Positions 11,789 to 23,897 are shown, counted from the first letter of the stretch. The stretch is 64,000 nucleotides of DNA from Periconia sp. R9002 (GCA_023627715.1 JAMAHW010000017.1:1-64000); one strand, 5' to 3'. The notes: generated from the sequence alone by a model not told the origin. Translations and numbers: made by a program.

Positions 11789-12567
11789 GATGCTGATGGA
11801 TTAGATATGGGGGAGAAGTTGCGAGATGAGTAGTGTGGGAATCAAAAGCTATGGAGTGGAAAAGTCTGGCAGAGCTCTTCCCCCTCGGTGCGGCGTAGTC
11901 ACATTGATAGTATCGATGCTCGGCGCCGCAAGCATGCCTTCAGTTGTTTGCCTCGCCACATCTCTACAGCCACTGGTTTGAGCTCACGATTTTTGCCTTT
12001 ACAACATACCACCTCATCTGTCCGATGTACGTGTGAGGCGAAGACACGCACGGAAAATGATATTGAGGTAAAGCTAATCCCGATGTAGAATGGGGCCTCG
12101 GCAACTGTGAATGGCACGTTCACAGAGTGACAACAAATGGTGCTGGGCCGCATGAGAGCATTGAGAGCATCAATCAGGAAGCGCACGGTAGTATTGAAAT
12201 CCGGTCCATTGGGACAGAATTATGTGTCGCGATAACGGCGGTGTCAGCCCAAATCCCTGTTAAATTAATGATCCTGAAGAAATAACCAATTGTTGGTGAC
12301 GACGATTGAAATGTTTACTCACATCGAGAAACAACAATTACTGTCATCAGAGTTTAACCGAGACTTTGAACAAAGTCGGCTCAACTCTTCTCCCCCTGTA
12401 CTCACCAATGTTTTTTTTTTACACTCTTCGCAAACCTCCTTACGTGAAGCAACGTAGCAAGGCACAGTGCGTTAACTGCAATATTTTTACCATATTGTTT
12501 TTATATAAACGAGCGACTGAACTTCACTGGTGCCCCTGTACACACTATTGAACACGAATTAAGCGCC
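11789..12567. promoter_or_regulatory. Divergent promoter region, GST / MFS transporter
   Basis: 779 bp between divergent start codons, so it probably carries both promoters and could allow co-regulation. No specific regulator site could be named and no gene is supported. Confidence 0.4.
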
Positions 12568-14433
12568 ATGGACGCTACACAATCTACTAGGATACTAGAG
12601 ACCGACGATGGACATGTGACGAGCGAAACTCATCCCGAAAAGGAAGAGCCACGTACTGTCGATACTTCTATTGATCCCGAAAACGAAATCACCGGGATCA
12701 AACTTCTCTTAATCCACACCGGCATTTGTCTATGTACCTTCTTGGTTGGCCTGGTAAGCAATGTTCGATGACGAAAAATGGCCAACATCACTGATACCTA
12801 TCTTCCAGGACTTCACACTGATAGCAACTGCGGTACCTGTTATCACATCTCAGTTCAATTCCCTCCAAGACATCGGCTGGTATGGCGGAGCCTTCTACAT
12901 GGCGCTTTGTGCCTCGCAACCTCTCGCCGGAAAGACGTTCATCCTATTTCCCAAGAAAGTGATGTATCTTTTATACGTTTTTATCTTTGAGATTGGAAGT
13001 CTGATCTGTGCCTTGGCACCAAGCTCAGCTGCTCTCATTGTTGGAAGAGTGATTACTGGATTAGGGGCATCTGGGATTTTTGCAGGCGGATTTGCCATCC
13101 TAACTACAATTATTCCCCTTCATAAACGTGCAATTTGGACGGGGACAATGAGCTCAACATTTGCAGTTGCGAGCATTGTCGGCCCTTTGATCGGTGGTGC
13201 TTTCACTCAGCATGTGAGTTGGAGATGGTACAAGGTTTCTCAAGAAATATGGTTATCAAAATCTGAACTGATGATTCTGCAAGTGCTTCTACATTAATCT
13301 TCCTGTTGGAGGCTTTGCCGCCATCATATTTTTCTTCATCTTCCACGTCAAAAGTGCCCCCACCGAGGACGCCACGCTACGCAAAAAGCTTGAACATCTT
13401 GATGGTATTGGGTTCGCATTATTTTCAGGAGCCATTGTTATGCTATTGCTGGCATTACAGTGGGGAGGCTCTCAATATCCCTGGAGTTCCTCGATTATCA
13501 TCGGCTGTTTTGTGGGCTTCGGTATTGTGACAGGCGTCTTTATAGCGTGGGAAATCCGCATGAAAGACTTTGCCATGATCACACCAAAGTTGTTTAACAA
13601 CCGTAATGTCTGGCTCATTTGCGCTAGCGCATTCTTTGTGAATGGCCCTTTCCAGATCATCGTCTATTGGCTACCTCTCTGGTTCCAGGGTGTCCTTGGG
13701 GTATCGCCAACCGCGTCTGGTATTCGTTATCTGCCCACTGTCATAGCAGATGTCCTTGCCTCCTTTATAGGAGCAGGTTTTGTGATGAAACTTGGGGTCT
13801 GGAACCCATTTCTCCTGTTAGCTGAGGCTTTGGTATGCGTTGGAGGAGGCTTGCTAACCACCTTGTATCCCAACATTACCAACGGACACTGGATCGGCTA
13901 TCAAATTCCGGGGGGAGCTGGGTACTCACTCGCATCGAACATTGTAAGTGTCTTCGTGACATCCTTTGTACCTTCTGCTTACGAGTAAAGGCGCATTTGG
14001 GAATGCAAGCATCCCTTCCTAAGGAGCTAGTTCCGTTGGGTGCTTCGTTTTTTTTGATGGTGATTTCGACTAGTTGCGCGATCTTTCTAGCCATAGGTCA
14101 GGCCTTGTTTCAAGAACGTCTGGCAGTCAATCTTTCAAAAGTTGCGTCACCACAAATAGTGGCCGACATTCTAGCTGTTGGTCCCACTCGTTTCCGCGAC
14201 GTGCTTCAATCCGCGGACCCACAAAGCGCTGTTAAGGCGTACAGTGACTCAATCACCCAGGTTTTTGTAAGTTTGCGTAGAATTCTCACGGCTGCCTAGA
14301 CACTGACACTGAACAGTTCATACCGGGGGTGGCACCTGCGCTATCATTTTTCCTGGTGGCGTTTTGCCGTTGGACGTCCTTGAATAAGCCCGAAAAAGCG
14401 AAAGAGTCTGACAGCGAGAATGAAAAGAACTGA
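12568..14433 (+). CDS. MFS drug:proton antiporter, 14-TM (DHA2) type
   Basis: Plasma- or vacuolar-membrane exporter of small molecules. Five exons are inferred: 12568-12753, 12809-13234, 13284-13943, 13991-14266 and 14317-14433, giving 554 residues, normal for 14-TM transporters. After a charged 45-residue N-terminus, motifs typical of the family appear: DFTLIATAVPVITSQF after TM1, the GWYGGAFYMA segment of TM2, GRVITGLGASGIFAGG, and FYINLPVGG. The last exon encodes the final TM and an acidic/basic tail. The exon 2/3 junction is irregular: the usual WRWCFYINLP can be made only as WRWYKCFYINLP with a weak GTTTCT donor, so either two residues are inserted or the original donor is damaged. Its place between the GST and the cyclase relict suggests export of a cluster product; the substrate is unknown. 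Confidence 0.82.
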
Positions 14434-15424
14434 AGCTTCTATTTGTGGCCCATCAATGGCTCGAGCAAGACACGGATTCTCCATTGGACAATAAGGGTGG
14501 ATATTTTTTTGCTTTTTTCTTTATCCTAGAATGTTGTGATGGATACACTTCATTATCTGTCGCAATCACCATCGAGATATAGTGGATGGGGGTTGTATCA
14601 AAAACAAGGCTGCACGTCTTGGGAATAGTTTCCCGTTTCATTCGTTCTTTTTTTCTGATCTTTCTATATTCTTCTATCCAGAATTAAAATGATGGTCAGC
14701 AACGCACGTACGAGGATGTCGCTTCTTTCTACATAAGGTGTATCTTTTCTCAGTACATCGCGAGCTCGAATAGCTTTGCCCATGTATCTGTGACGGTGAT
14801 GTATATTCTAAAAAAAATCATTTGAACCTTCGGATTTCACGGAATGGTGGGAAGATTCAACAATCCGCATGAAAACATGCGTATCGCATTGTGGCGTATC
14901 CATCAAAGCAGCACATCTGGAAAAACCAGGACTGATTGGTTAAGGCCTTATAGACTCTTCGGGATATTTCGTCATTAATTTACTTTAGTGGCCTCACCTT
15001 GTAATATGGGAGCATTTCCCCATCAAGAAGGTAGCTACAGAGAAGAAGTTGAGAGGCATAACAAGGCAAATGCAGGAGTGAGGCACACGAAGAACACGCA
15101 TAGAGTAGACAGGGTACCTGAGAAGGCAAGCTTATGATAATAATCTCAGCCCACATGTGAGTTGAAATGGCTAGACCTGGATAGTTCAGCTCATACACGC
15201 GGCGAAGACAATGTCCGTATTGCAATCACCAAAAAGACCGTGCAGAGCACTTTACCCGTGTCCTGATCTCGATACAATTTTGCGAACCATCCCATTGGCG
15301 GCGGGCGTGATTCCTTACTGAACAAAATCAGCATCACTATCCAAGTATCTGTCTTTGGAAACTTTCCATACACTCCTATCATGATCATGTCACTTCCACT
15401 CATCCTGGGCAAGGTGCCCCTTGC
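14434..15424. other. Intergenic region between MFS gene and cyclase relict
   Basis: About 1 kb with no supported gene. Only short unrelated frames occur. The frame of the following cyclase is open from 15311 but offers no ATG before its first conserved residues, so the original start of that gene cannot be located here. Confidence 0.5.
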
Positions 15425-18210
15425 CCCGCACCTCTTGATTTTCTCGAATATGTGGCTTCAGCATATGAGGATCTCAATCTATTCAGTACTTTCAGTCCTG
15501 CGTTGTATGATACGGCATGGCTTTCAATGATTCACAACCCCGGTACCAAAGCGACCCTCTGCTTTCCCGAATGCTTCAACTATCTGCTTCATGCGCAAGC
15601 AGCCGATGGGTCTTGGACAACGAACGGCACAACTTGCGACAGAGCAGTGAATAATGTGGCAGCGCTCCTCTCGTTTAGCACGTATAAAGAACACCATTCG
15701 GACGACCTTAGCCGTCAAGTTAACATAGAAGAACGTATCAAAAGTGCAATTTCTAGCACGCAAGCTATTCTGGATTCATGGGACATCACTAATACAGATC
15801 AGGTTGGCTTTGAAATCCTGGTTCCCAGTCTCCTTCGTCAATTGGAAGTTTACGGCATTGAATTTACTTTCCCTGGAAAGAAAGAGCTTGACGAACTTCA
15901 TACCCAAAGTGAGTGCATTCTGAGAGTGTGTGAAATACATCGTTTGACGCCTGATAACCCATACTCTAGAAATGTGAAATTTCTCGCCCGAGACAATCTA
16001 CGAAGAGCACCAGACGACAATACTCCATTCTGCAGAGGCTTTGGTCGGGAAGATTGACTTTGACCGGATCAATCACCATTGCAGTGAGAGCACGGGTATT
16101 CTGGGATCTCCGGCCTCAACGGCAGCGTATCTGATCCAGTCTACACAATGGGACTTGCGTGCAGTCAAATATTTGAAAACGGTAGTGCACGCTTACGGAG
16201 GAAGGGGAGAGGTCCCAAGTGCTTTCCCAACTGGTGTATTCGAGCTTTCTTGGGTATGTGCAGACTTTGCTCTGCCTCGCGCAGGCTGACTGAATTAGGC
16301 AATTTCTTCCTTGCTATCCACCGTTGCAGTGACAAACGATCTGGATGCAAAAACAATGGAAAAGTATGGACTATTCTTCCAAACAGCCTTGGAAAAGAAC
16401 GATGGGATTGTTGGTTTTGCCGAAGGCCTTTTGCCCGATGCGGATGACACTGCACGAGTATTGATCGCATTGAAAGCCCTAAATTTACCGATGAACGCCA
16501 ATCCCATGATCGAATATTTCCAGAACAGCAGTCACTTCAGAACTTATCATCTAGAGCGGAACCCAAGTTTCAGCGCCAATTGCAATGTGCTGTTATCTCC
16601 CAGATACACAGGAATATGATCGCTATTTTCTTGAGATCGAAAAAGCGCTCTTGTTCCTTCTTTCCGAGTGGGAAGCGGACCGAATTTCAGACAAGTGGAA
16701 CATAGCTCCACAATATAACTTCATGCTACTGTCTGAAGTTCTTACAAAAGTTCTCGGAATTGTTGATGCTGGAAAACTTCAAGATATTCCTGCTGATATT
16801 TTGCTGGAACAAATTCCTGTTGTGTTCTGTCAAATGTCGGCATCGTTGTTGAGGACCCAGCGGGCAGATGGTTCATGGGATGGGTCTCTAGAAAAGACCA
16901 GCTATAGCGTCAAAGCTCTTTTTCATTCCGTATCTCTACCTTGGAATTCGCCCACGAAAGATCTACTCATGAAGAGTTTCGAGAAAGGAAAAATCTTCCT
17001 AGCAACCAACTATCCGCAGATCGAGAGCAACGACTTCCTCTGGGTGGAAAAGACCATGTACCAATCAAAATTACTGAAGATAGCCTATTACTCGAAGCCC
17101 ATCACTTCTCCGTTGAGCTCAAAAAGCACAGAAATTCGATTCTCGACAGGAATAGCATACCAATGACCGAAGACAAGTACCTCAGGATTATCACCATTAT
17201 CTGGGTTGCGTGTAACCGCATGTTGCAGGATGCCCTACCGTCTAGCATAATTCGCGAAATGTCTTTCATTTTCATGCTCATTTACCCAATGGACGAACTT
17301 ATAGAATCAGTCATATCTGAATGGCAGATGTGCCATATTGAGCAATTGGTCTCTTTACTGCACCATGAACGGCATTTCATAGAAGCAGGCAAAGTGAGAA
17401 ATCCGAAAGAGTCATGGCCAAACGGGGTAGTGTCCTCACATGAAGAATCGACAAATGGACACGAATTCAATCTTGAGGATGAATCGGAAGCAAACATTAC
17501 CTCATTCACCACCGTAGTGGAGTCGATCCACAAGTTTGTTTCTCACGTGAGCAGAAATGCAGCGGTCCTTCGTAAAAAGAGACCTCCTTCTTGAAGTGTA
17601 CAACTTTGTGTTGGGCCATATTGCTCATGTGATGGACAATCGTAGGCTGCAGTCCAAGAAGTCACACGGCGACAGAAATACGCGACAGTCTTACTATCAG
17701 TGGGTCCATACGACCGCCTCCGATGACACTAGTTGTCCCTTTGCTTTTCAGTTATTTGCATGTTTCATCAGCCCGGCAGGCACTCATTGTTTTCGAGGGC
17801 CTCAGGCTTTGTATTACAGCCGAGCGTTGTCATTCCATTTGTCTGCAATGTGCAGACAGTACAACGATCTAGGTTCCGCAACGCGAGACAGAGCCGAAGG
17901 CAATTTGAACAGTCTGGACTTCGAGGAGCTGGGAGATTACGCAAGCGGGTATGAACAGATTGGCAGCGATCCAGAAATCGGAAGAAACGGGACGGAGTTG
18001 AAGACCTCGAACATCGACGACACGAAAAAGCGGAATCTCATGGCAATTGCCGAGTTTGAAAAACTGAACATGGATCATGCACTCAAAAAGCTTGAGCAGT
18101 CGATAGATGATGCAGAAGTCATGAGAAAGTTGCAGGTCTTCGTTAACGTCACCGATACTTTCGGACAGATATACATCCTGAACGACTTTTCGAGCTCGCG
18201 GAACAACTGA
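15425..18210 (+). pseudogene. Decayed fungal bifunctional diterpene synthase (CPS/KS type)
   Basis: Homologous from end to end to fungal ent-copalyl diphosphate/ent-kaurene-type synthases, which cyclise geranylgeranyl diphosphate. Landmarks in order: YDTAWLSM near the N-terminus, the class II acid motif DADDTA (about 16438-16455), CNVLLS, QRADGSWDGS, the class I DELIE motif (DExxE form, about 17292), the NDLGSATRDRAEGN metal motif (about 17863) and the FGQIYILNDFSSS C-terminus. Lesions: no in-frame ATG before the homology; a TGA at 15975-15977 that stays in frame when the 15909-15969 intron (GTGAGT...CTCTAG) is removed; frameshifts at about 16596-16602 and 17560-17585; and at about 17105-17160 a frame change with loss of roughly 50 codons. 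A normal 45-bp intron is at 16254-16298. Several independent breaks mean a non-functional relict. Product of the ancestor (kaurane or other skeleton) cannot be told. Confidence 0.82.
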
Positions 18211-19120
18211 GAAGCCTATTTACAGACGTTTGCCTTTGAAAGCCTTTCATGTGACATAGTCATGGACGTCGCGGTATATAGACGGGCTATCTTATCACGT
18301 GCGCAATGAGTTGCCTGTGTGCCCGTCCTGGCCAAGGACGTTACCCAGTGTAGCCCCCCCCCCCCCCTAGGACTATTACGTTCAGTCTCATAGCGCCCTC
18401 GACTTTCTTTCTTTCTCTTTTTGATCTTTTTGTGTTGAAGGTGGTCCGCCTTTTCTAGTTTCTTAGCTTGAAATCTTTGATTTGGTCAATGTGGAACTCC
18501 ACCTAATTGTTCCGCCAAATATATATATGAAATGATATGAAAATTAATCATCACAGAGTATTGCTACCTTGGGTATCGACTCAGCCAGGGGGGAAACACT
18601 AGATAACATCCTCGGCCATAACGGACATACAGGCAACTGTTTGCGAGCGGAATAAGCTTACTTTGGAGTTTAATAACTCCAGAAATATATGAAGGTAGAA
18701 AGTTGCCATGGAGAATGCGGCATATTCATTATGTGATGTCATCCAATGTCTTGCACTATTTGCATTTCATCTCTGCGTTCTATTCATTATGACCCTCCGG
18801 GGTTTGTCTATGCATGTATCGTGAGGAGCCCGCTCGTGTATCCCGATAAGGTCCAGCATACGCCAATTCCTGATTATTGTGAGACAGAATAGCAGTTGAT
18901 ACTTATTTGGTATCTTTTCTTACTCGACAAGGGGACTTTTGAATGATCGAAACTACATCCAGTATCAATGTTCGGAATTTGTTGTTTGTTGTTGACGCAT
19001 AGCAAGCCAGCATGTGCAGTATAACCATCTTCAAAGAAGCATTGTTAGACATGCACGTTTGGGAGTAGTGCGGTTCGACGGCGTGAAGATTCATCTGCTC
19101 TTGGCACCTAGGTATCCCTG
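18211..19120. other. Intergenic region after the cyclase relict
   Basis: About 0.9 kb with no coding signal. It contains a C homopolymer (about 18354-18367). A one-mismatch copy of the recurrent palindrome (CACCTAGGTA) lies at 19105-19114. Confidence 0.5.
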
Positions 19121-20601
19121 CTACTTTGGCGCCGCTTGATCTCTCCTGCTCACAGGCGATCCATTGCTGATTTGCTCACTAGAGGGTGTCCTTGTAGGCT
19201 TTAACCTTGATGCACTGGGCATATCAAACGGACTCGTCCGGTTGTGTGCTGAATTTGGAACACCAAGCCTGTCTTTGCTACCGGGCGTAGCCAAGGGGTC
19301 AACCAGGGTGTCGCCCGGCAGTGGTTGTGCGAGCGGATCTGTGCAAAAGATAGCGAGCAGTCTCTCTACCACATCACCGAGCCGGTCGGGTTGCGTGTGC
19401 AGAGGTTTCGTGCTCATGTGTTTTCGCTGTATGTTATTAGCATTTCATATCCCCCTTTGTAGACTGCGAGGGGAAACCATACTAAAGCAAGGGTTGCACC
19501 TTTATATGTTTGGTGGTATATGAGCTTATATTCTTCGTCTTTCGCGGCTTCTTCCGCATCGGCCGCTTCAGTCAGCCGGTCCTCGTCCACGCCCGGAGCT
19601 ACCGACCCTCTGCGTGACTTGGGCTTCTTTTTCTGTTGTAAACCGTGCATTCGCATAGCTGCCATAACTACTCGAGAGAGAGCCTCTTTGTTCCTTGTCT
19701 CGGTGGTCGGTTCCTCTGGTTGGATAGGTATAGTAGCAACATGAGAAAGGTTGGACCGCTTGGAGTGGCCATCGAGAGTTCCTTTCCTACTTGAGGGTCG
19801 TGTGTCCAATGTTATGCTCGGCGAGCGTGAGAGGAGTCGAGGAGATGGATGCGCAGCATGTGCGGAATTGGGTCTGGAATCGGAGAGAGGGATGCCTTTC
19901 GTTTCTATCGAGAGCGACTTGCGATGTAGATACGACTTCTGAGAATCCTGTGCTCGTGTAGCCGCCGCAGCAACACCCTCACCACCTTTTGCCCTTGTCT
20001 TCTTTCGCCTTTGTGCAGCCTCGTCGAATACATCTCTTTTCCGTTTCGGCGAGGTAGGGGTTGTGTCGTCCGTGTGCGAAGTAGTATGCGAAGCAGATAT
20101 GAATTGCGGCTGTGTATGTGAATCCGGCAATGCAAGACCTGTGTCGCGATACAACAAGTCCGAAGATAGTGGTAGCGCATGCACCCTAAGCTCTGGCAGG
20201 TGTCCATCCTGGCCATATGGATTCTCCGGCGACGATGATGGTGGCGTAGGCAGTATCCGCTTCGCAGGCGTAGCAATCGTGCCATATAGCAAGATCTCCG
20301 TGACCCTTGAACCATGAATGCCCTCTTCCCCTTCCAATACCTCCTCTTCAACAGCTACCAGTATGCCTATCGGAGACTGCGTCCTCGCGTGCTCCCACCA
20401 TTCTCTCCCCGCATCTTCAACAGATGCACCAGACGCTGCCGGCGGCTTACTCAACAGAATCGACGCGAACCAGGCCTCCGTTTCTTCACTGGTAGTCCAT
20501 ACATCCAAGCTTGGGCCGGTAGCGAGGTATAAAGGTATGCATGCGGTGTTGACGGTTGCGAGGAAGCGTAGAGAGGTGGTTGTGATGACCGGGGCGGACA
20601 C
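19121..20601 (-). CDS. Sld7-like DNA replication initiation protein
   Basis: Probable orthologue of Sld7, the partner of Sld3 in activation of replication origins. Two exons, 20601-19483 and 19426-19121, give 474 residues; the join restores ATLALRKHMSTK in phase across a 56-bp intron. The C-terminal region (about residues 355-405) has the Sld7 C-terminal domain look: DEEYKLIYHQTYKGATLAL, then DRLGDVVERLLAIFC. The middle (residues 170-330) is low-complexity and basic, with SPKRKRDVFDEAAQRRKKTR as a likely nuclear localisation signal. The N-terminal 130 residues could correspond to the Sld7 N-terminal domain. Sld7 is poorly conserved, so the call rests mainly on the C-terminal motif. Confidence 0.68.
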
Positions 20602-21127
20602 GCTATTTTGCGACGCGAAACTAATATCTATTTTTCAGCGTTCAGAATGGAAATTCTATGACGAATTGATCAGTGAATCACCTTTTACAATTCGATTGTC
20701 TGGAAGCAGGATAGCTCCGCGCCAGATATCGGTCATTATGTGGGTGATGTTGAGTGAAAGTATGGAGTGGGCCGAGGCCGGTTTTCCGACAATGGCTTGT
20801 CGCGTCACCGCTCGCTTCGCGCATCCGAATCTGACACGTTCGCACGTGATCGGTACATTCACCCCTTGCCCTTTCGCTTTAAATTTAGATGAGTCTGTAA
20901 ATAAAAAAGTCTTGATAGCAGATTGAAAAAATCGGGTTGTTATTCCATATATATTTCGTATCTGTAAATGTATCGAACCTGCAGATGCGGGCTCGTGTGA
21001 TGTATCGTCATGGCAGCACGTAGAGTTGCGGATTAACACTTTAATCAGGTGTTGAAATATTAAGATTCATAGTTTACTAGCATTTTACAGACAAGTAAGG
21101 GTTCTCTGGTGATAGCCTCATCCCAAC
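20602..21127. other. Intergenic region upstream of the Sld7-like gene
   Basis: 526 bp containing the Sld7-like promoter and the 3' flank of the peroxidase gene. Nothing else is recognised. Confidence 0.5.
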
Positions 21128-22390
21128 TCAACCTCTCCCCGTCACATTCAAAGGCAAGCTCGCAACAAACCCAGGGAATCTCTCAAACAAATCCTTTCCA
21201 ATCGATCCATTGAACGATCCACATCCAAGCTCCCTCGTCAGCCTTGGGAAGTCCCCTAGTAGCCAAGGGACCACAGTCGTATTCACATCCTCATAATACC
21301 CTTCCAGCCAGACCGGTGCCAGCTGCTGCGCAGCCCATATGGCAACACATGTAAGATTGTACCCGTCTGTCAGCATCTCTGTCGTATATAGTCCATCTGT
21401 CAAATTTTCTACCGAAACTGCTTGGTAGGTATTGGACCCGTTTGTGTTCCCACCCATGCCGTACGTATCGATGAGTTCTGGGTGGTATCGTGCCATTTCG
21501 AGAAGATCGTCGTTGGATTGTCTGAAACCATAGGGATAATCCAGGGGTCGACGATACCAGAGATCTGGAATGCGCTCGCTGCCTCTCTTGTATGACAAGT
21601 TTGTGTGACTTCGGTTTTGATTGTCCTTGGTGGGTTCAACGCCGAAGAAGGACATCAGAGTTTCGCGATTGAGTCGTCCTTCAGGGTATCCTTCACTGTG
21701 GTTCGCAAACATTCGGGCCATGGCAGCATACTTGTGTCCTTGGAGATACAACCCGCTGAAGGGCTGGAGGAAGAAAAGCGGGTCATGCTCCACGCTGTCC
21801 TTGAGACGCTGGAACCGGTGTTCAGCGAGGATTTTCAGGTCGAAGTTTGTTGCATTATCGGAGAGATCTTCTTGGCGGCCTAGCAGCCTTCGAAATAGAG
21901 GCATCGAAAGATCGTAGTAGTTCCCTCGCGAGCCACTTTCGTTCTTATTGAGACGGGTAGCAGAGCCGTCATATTCAAGCCCAGCATGTGGGAAGTTGAG
22001 CCCCTGTGGCTTAATCTTTGGGCGGACAGAGGAGTTTTTCGAAATCTCTCCATTGAGTGGCGCGCCTATCGATATATGGTCCAGGTCAGGAGATACTGTG
22101 AATCCGATGCTGTAGAACATCAATAGTTTGGCTTGTCCCTAACTCATCCCAAATATTTGCGAGGACTGGAAGATGATCTCCTCAGCAGAGGCTATGCCTT
22201 TAGGGTTGATGAAGCCGTGATTTGCCAGCGCGTTCAAGGCTGGGCATGGTCCGCGATAGTATCTGTTGCTCGGCGCACTGTATATATGGTCGGAGGTCAC
22301 GTCAATTCGTTGAGACTCGGGGTCGAAGCCACCACCCGAGACTAAGGTAAAAGCAGTGATTATGAAGGAGGAATAAGTGAGGTGTCGCAT
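21128..22390 (-). pseudogene. Chloroperoxidase-like heme-thiolate peroxidase with an in-frame TAG
   Basis: Peroxidase_2 (PF01328) family enzyme, normally secreted and using H2O2 for oxygenation or halogenation. The reading frame runs unspliced from the ATG at 22390 to a stop at 21128 (421 codons) except for one TAG at 22141-22139 (codon 84). Both sides are in the same frame and belong to one protein. Upstream: a signal peptide (MRHLTYSSFIITAFTLVSG) and the heme-ligand motif GPCPALNALANHGF. Downstream: VEHDPLFF, matching the family's distal E-H-D, and many N-glycosylation sequons. No GT-AG pair near the TAG gives a plausible intron that removes it. A single C-to-T or G-to-A change (CAG or TGG to TAG) explains it. 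This may be a recent pseudogene, a strain-specific null or a sequencing error; no classical readthrough context was noticed. Confidence 0.7.
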
Positions 22391-22779
22391 TGTAATAAAG
22401 ATATATAGGAATATAGACTGGTAACAGGGCAGTGAGGTGTGTAGTGGTAAAAGTATACCCTGCAAAGGTTAAGTGGGGTCAAGAAAATGTCGTAAAACGC
22501 CAAAGTGTACAGATGGGATGATGCTACACGTGGAAGGACCATACACGTTGTGATGCTCCTTCCTTGTATCCATTAGCATTACCTCATAGTCAGAATCTAA
22601 GTAGGACTTCAAATAAGGTCAACTCTTGAGTATTCCCAAAAATATAACGTTGGTCGCCCTGTAAAGCACATCGTACATAACAACATTTCAATCTCCCCAA
22701 CACTTCGACACTCAAACCCACATTTCCGCCCCCTCCTCATCCCCGTCCAACCAAATCAACTCCCACACAACCTCCACCC
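22391..22779. other. Intergenic region upstream of the peroxidase gene
   Basis: 389 bp with the peroxidase promoter and the 3' flank of the DUF4267 gene. C-rich near 22690-22780. No other feature is seen. Confidence 0.5.
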
Positions 22780-23181
22780 CTACCCCCACAAAAGCGCACT
22801 CCCAATCCCCAACACCACACTCCCATACCCCCAATGCCCCCACTCCGCACCCGGACTAACCCCCTCACTCCTCTTAACAACCCACCCATCAAGCGCAGCA
22901 CAAAGCCCCAGCGCAGTCATATTAATCCCCATCAGCTTCCGATTCCCCGCGAGCGTAGCCGCCCAAATCGAAACTCCGACGAATAGATCCTTGGCGCCGA
23001 AGAGGATCATGATGTTGTCGAGCAGTGCTTGATCGGAGGCTGTGAGGGAGGAGGAGGGCGGCGCGAAACCGAAGTTGTTGAAGGCGGCGCGGGGGGAGAG
23101 CGTGTAGTGGAGGCCGAAACCGAAGATTATGGTGCCGAAGACGAGGGAGGTGTAGTGGAGGGCTGGAGAGATGGGGGCCAT
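22780..23181 (-). CDS. DUF4267 family integral membrane protein
   Basis: Single-exon 133-residue protein, almost entirely hydrophobic, with four predicted membrane segments (about residues 8-28, 53-75, 80-98 and 108-131). The pattern, including FGLHYTLSPRAAFNNFGF, LFGAKDLFVGVSIWAA and an ALDGWVV turn, matches the DUF4267 family (PF14087) of small fungal and bacterial membrane proteins with no known function. The ATG at 23181 was chosen because homology begins there; the upstream extension of the frame is His/Ser-rich leader sequence. Confidence 0.72.
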   Translation of the reverse strand: MAPISPALHYTSLVFGTIIFGFGLHYTLSPRAAFNNFGFAPPSSSLTASDQALLDNIMILFGAKDLFVGVSIWAATLAGNRKLMGINMTALGLCAALDGWVVKRSEGVSPGAEWGHWGYGSVVLGIGSALLWG

Positions 23182-23897
23182 TTTTGGGTGGTGGTGGTGC
23201 GGAGAGTCTTCGGGGAGGATGTGAGTGGAGTTGGAGCTGGAGAGATTTTGGGCAAAGTGATGGCTGAGTTTGAATTGATCGTAGAGATGATGTAGAGCGT
23301 TAACAAAGGTGTTGATGATGATGTAGGCGCATTTCAGAGGGTCAAAACCACGATTATTTATCCACTGCGACGTGCATTGAACAAACCGTACGACAACTGG
23401 GGACATCCACTTACAACACGGAGTCACGGGCTCACGGGCTCACGCGTTCCGAGGGCGGTACGTCCCTCACGCGTTATTGGACAATTCAGCTATTTTAGGT
23501 TACCCTTTACGATCTGCTATCCTAAAGCATTCAATGCTGCGTGGACCCTGATTGGGGAACGCATGAACGGATCGCCCCTAGATCCCACGAGGTAAGCGGC
23601 AGCTAAACTTTAATTCCTATTGGGTTTTGCGAAGGGCGTCAAGGGCGCTCCAAGACCCGAATGATGGCATGTAAACAAAAGCACCCCACGATTTGTATGG
23701 GCGTTGATATCTACATTAACCTGAACGGGGCAATGGAACAACATAGTGGATATTTATCTACAGGTTGGAAATTCATGGACTATAACCACCGCCCTTCTTG
23801 GCAAGTCCTCTCCGTCATTTGGATCCCAGCTCTCGCACCTTTACGAGGCTATGCTATGCACTCCTTTTGATTTTTCGGATTCCCTGGATTTGGTCGT
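23182..23897. other. Intergenic region between DUF4267 and GH63 genes
   Basis: 716 bp containing the DUF4267 promoter and the 3' flank of the glucosidase gene. A short CACGGGCTCACGGGCTCACG near-direct repeat is visible around 23424-23445. No gene is supported. Confidence 0.5.

Noticed and set aside
14980..15412. Two minus-strand frames (81 and 73 codons) near the cyclase
   Set aside because: They overlap in different frames, carry no motif and no matching splice sites; checked as a possible extra cluster gene.
20318..20926. 202-codon plus-strand frame antisense to the Sld7-like gene
   Set aside because: Half of it is the shadow of the Sld7-like exon, and the remainder has no recognisable feature.
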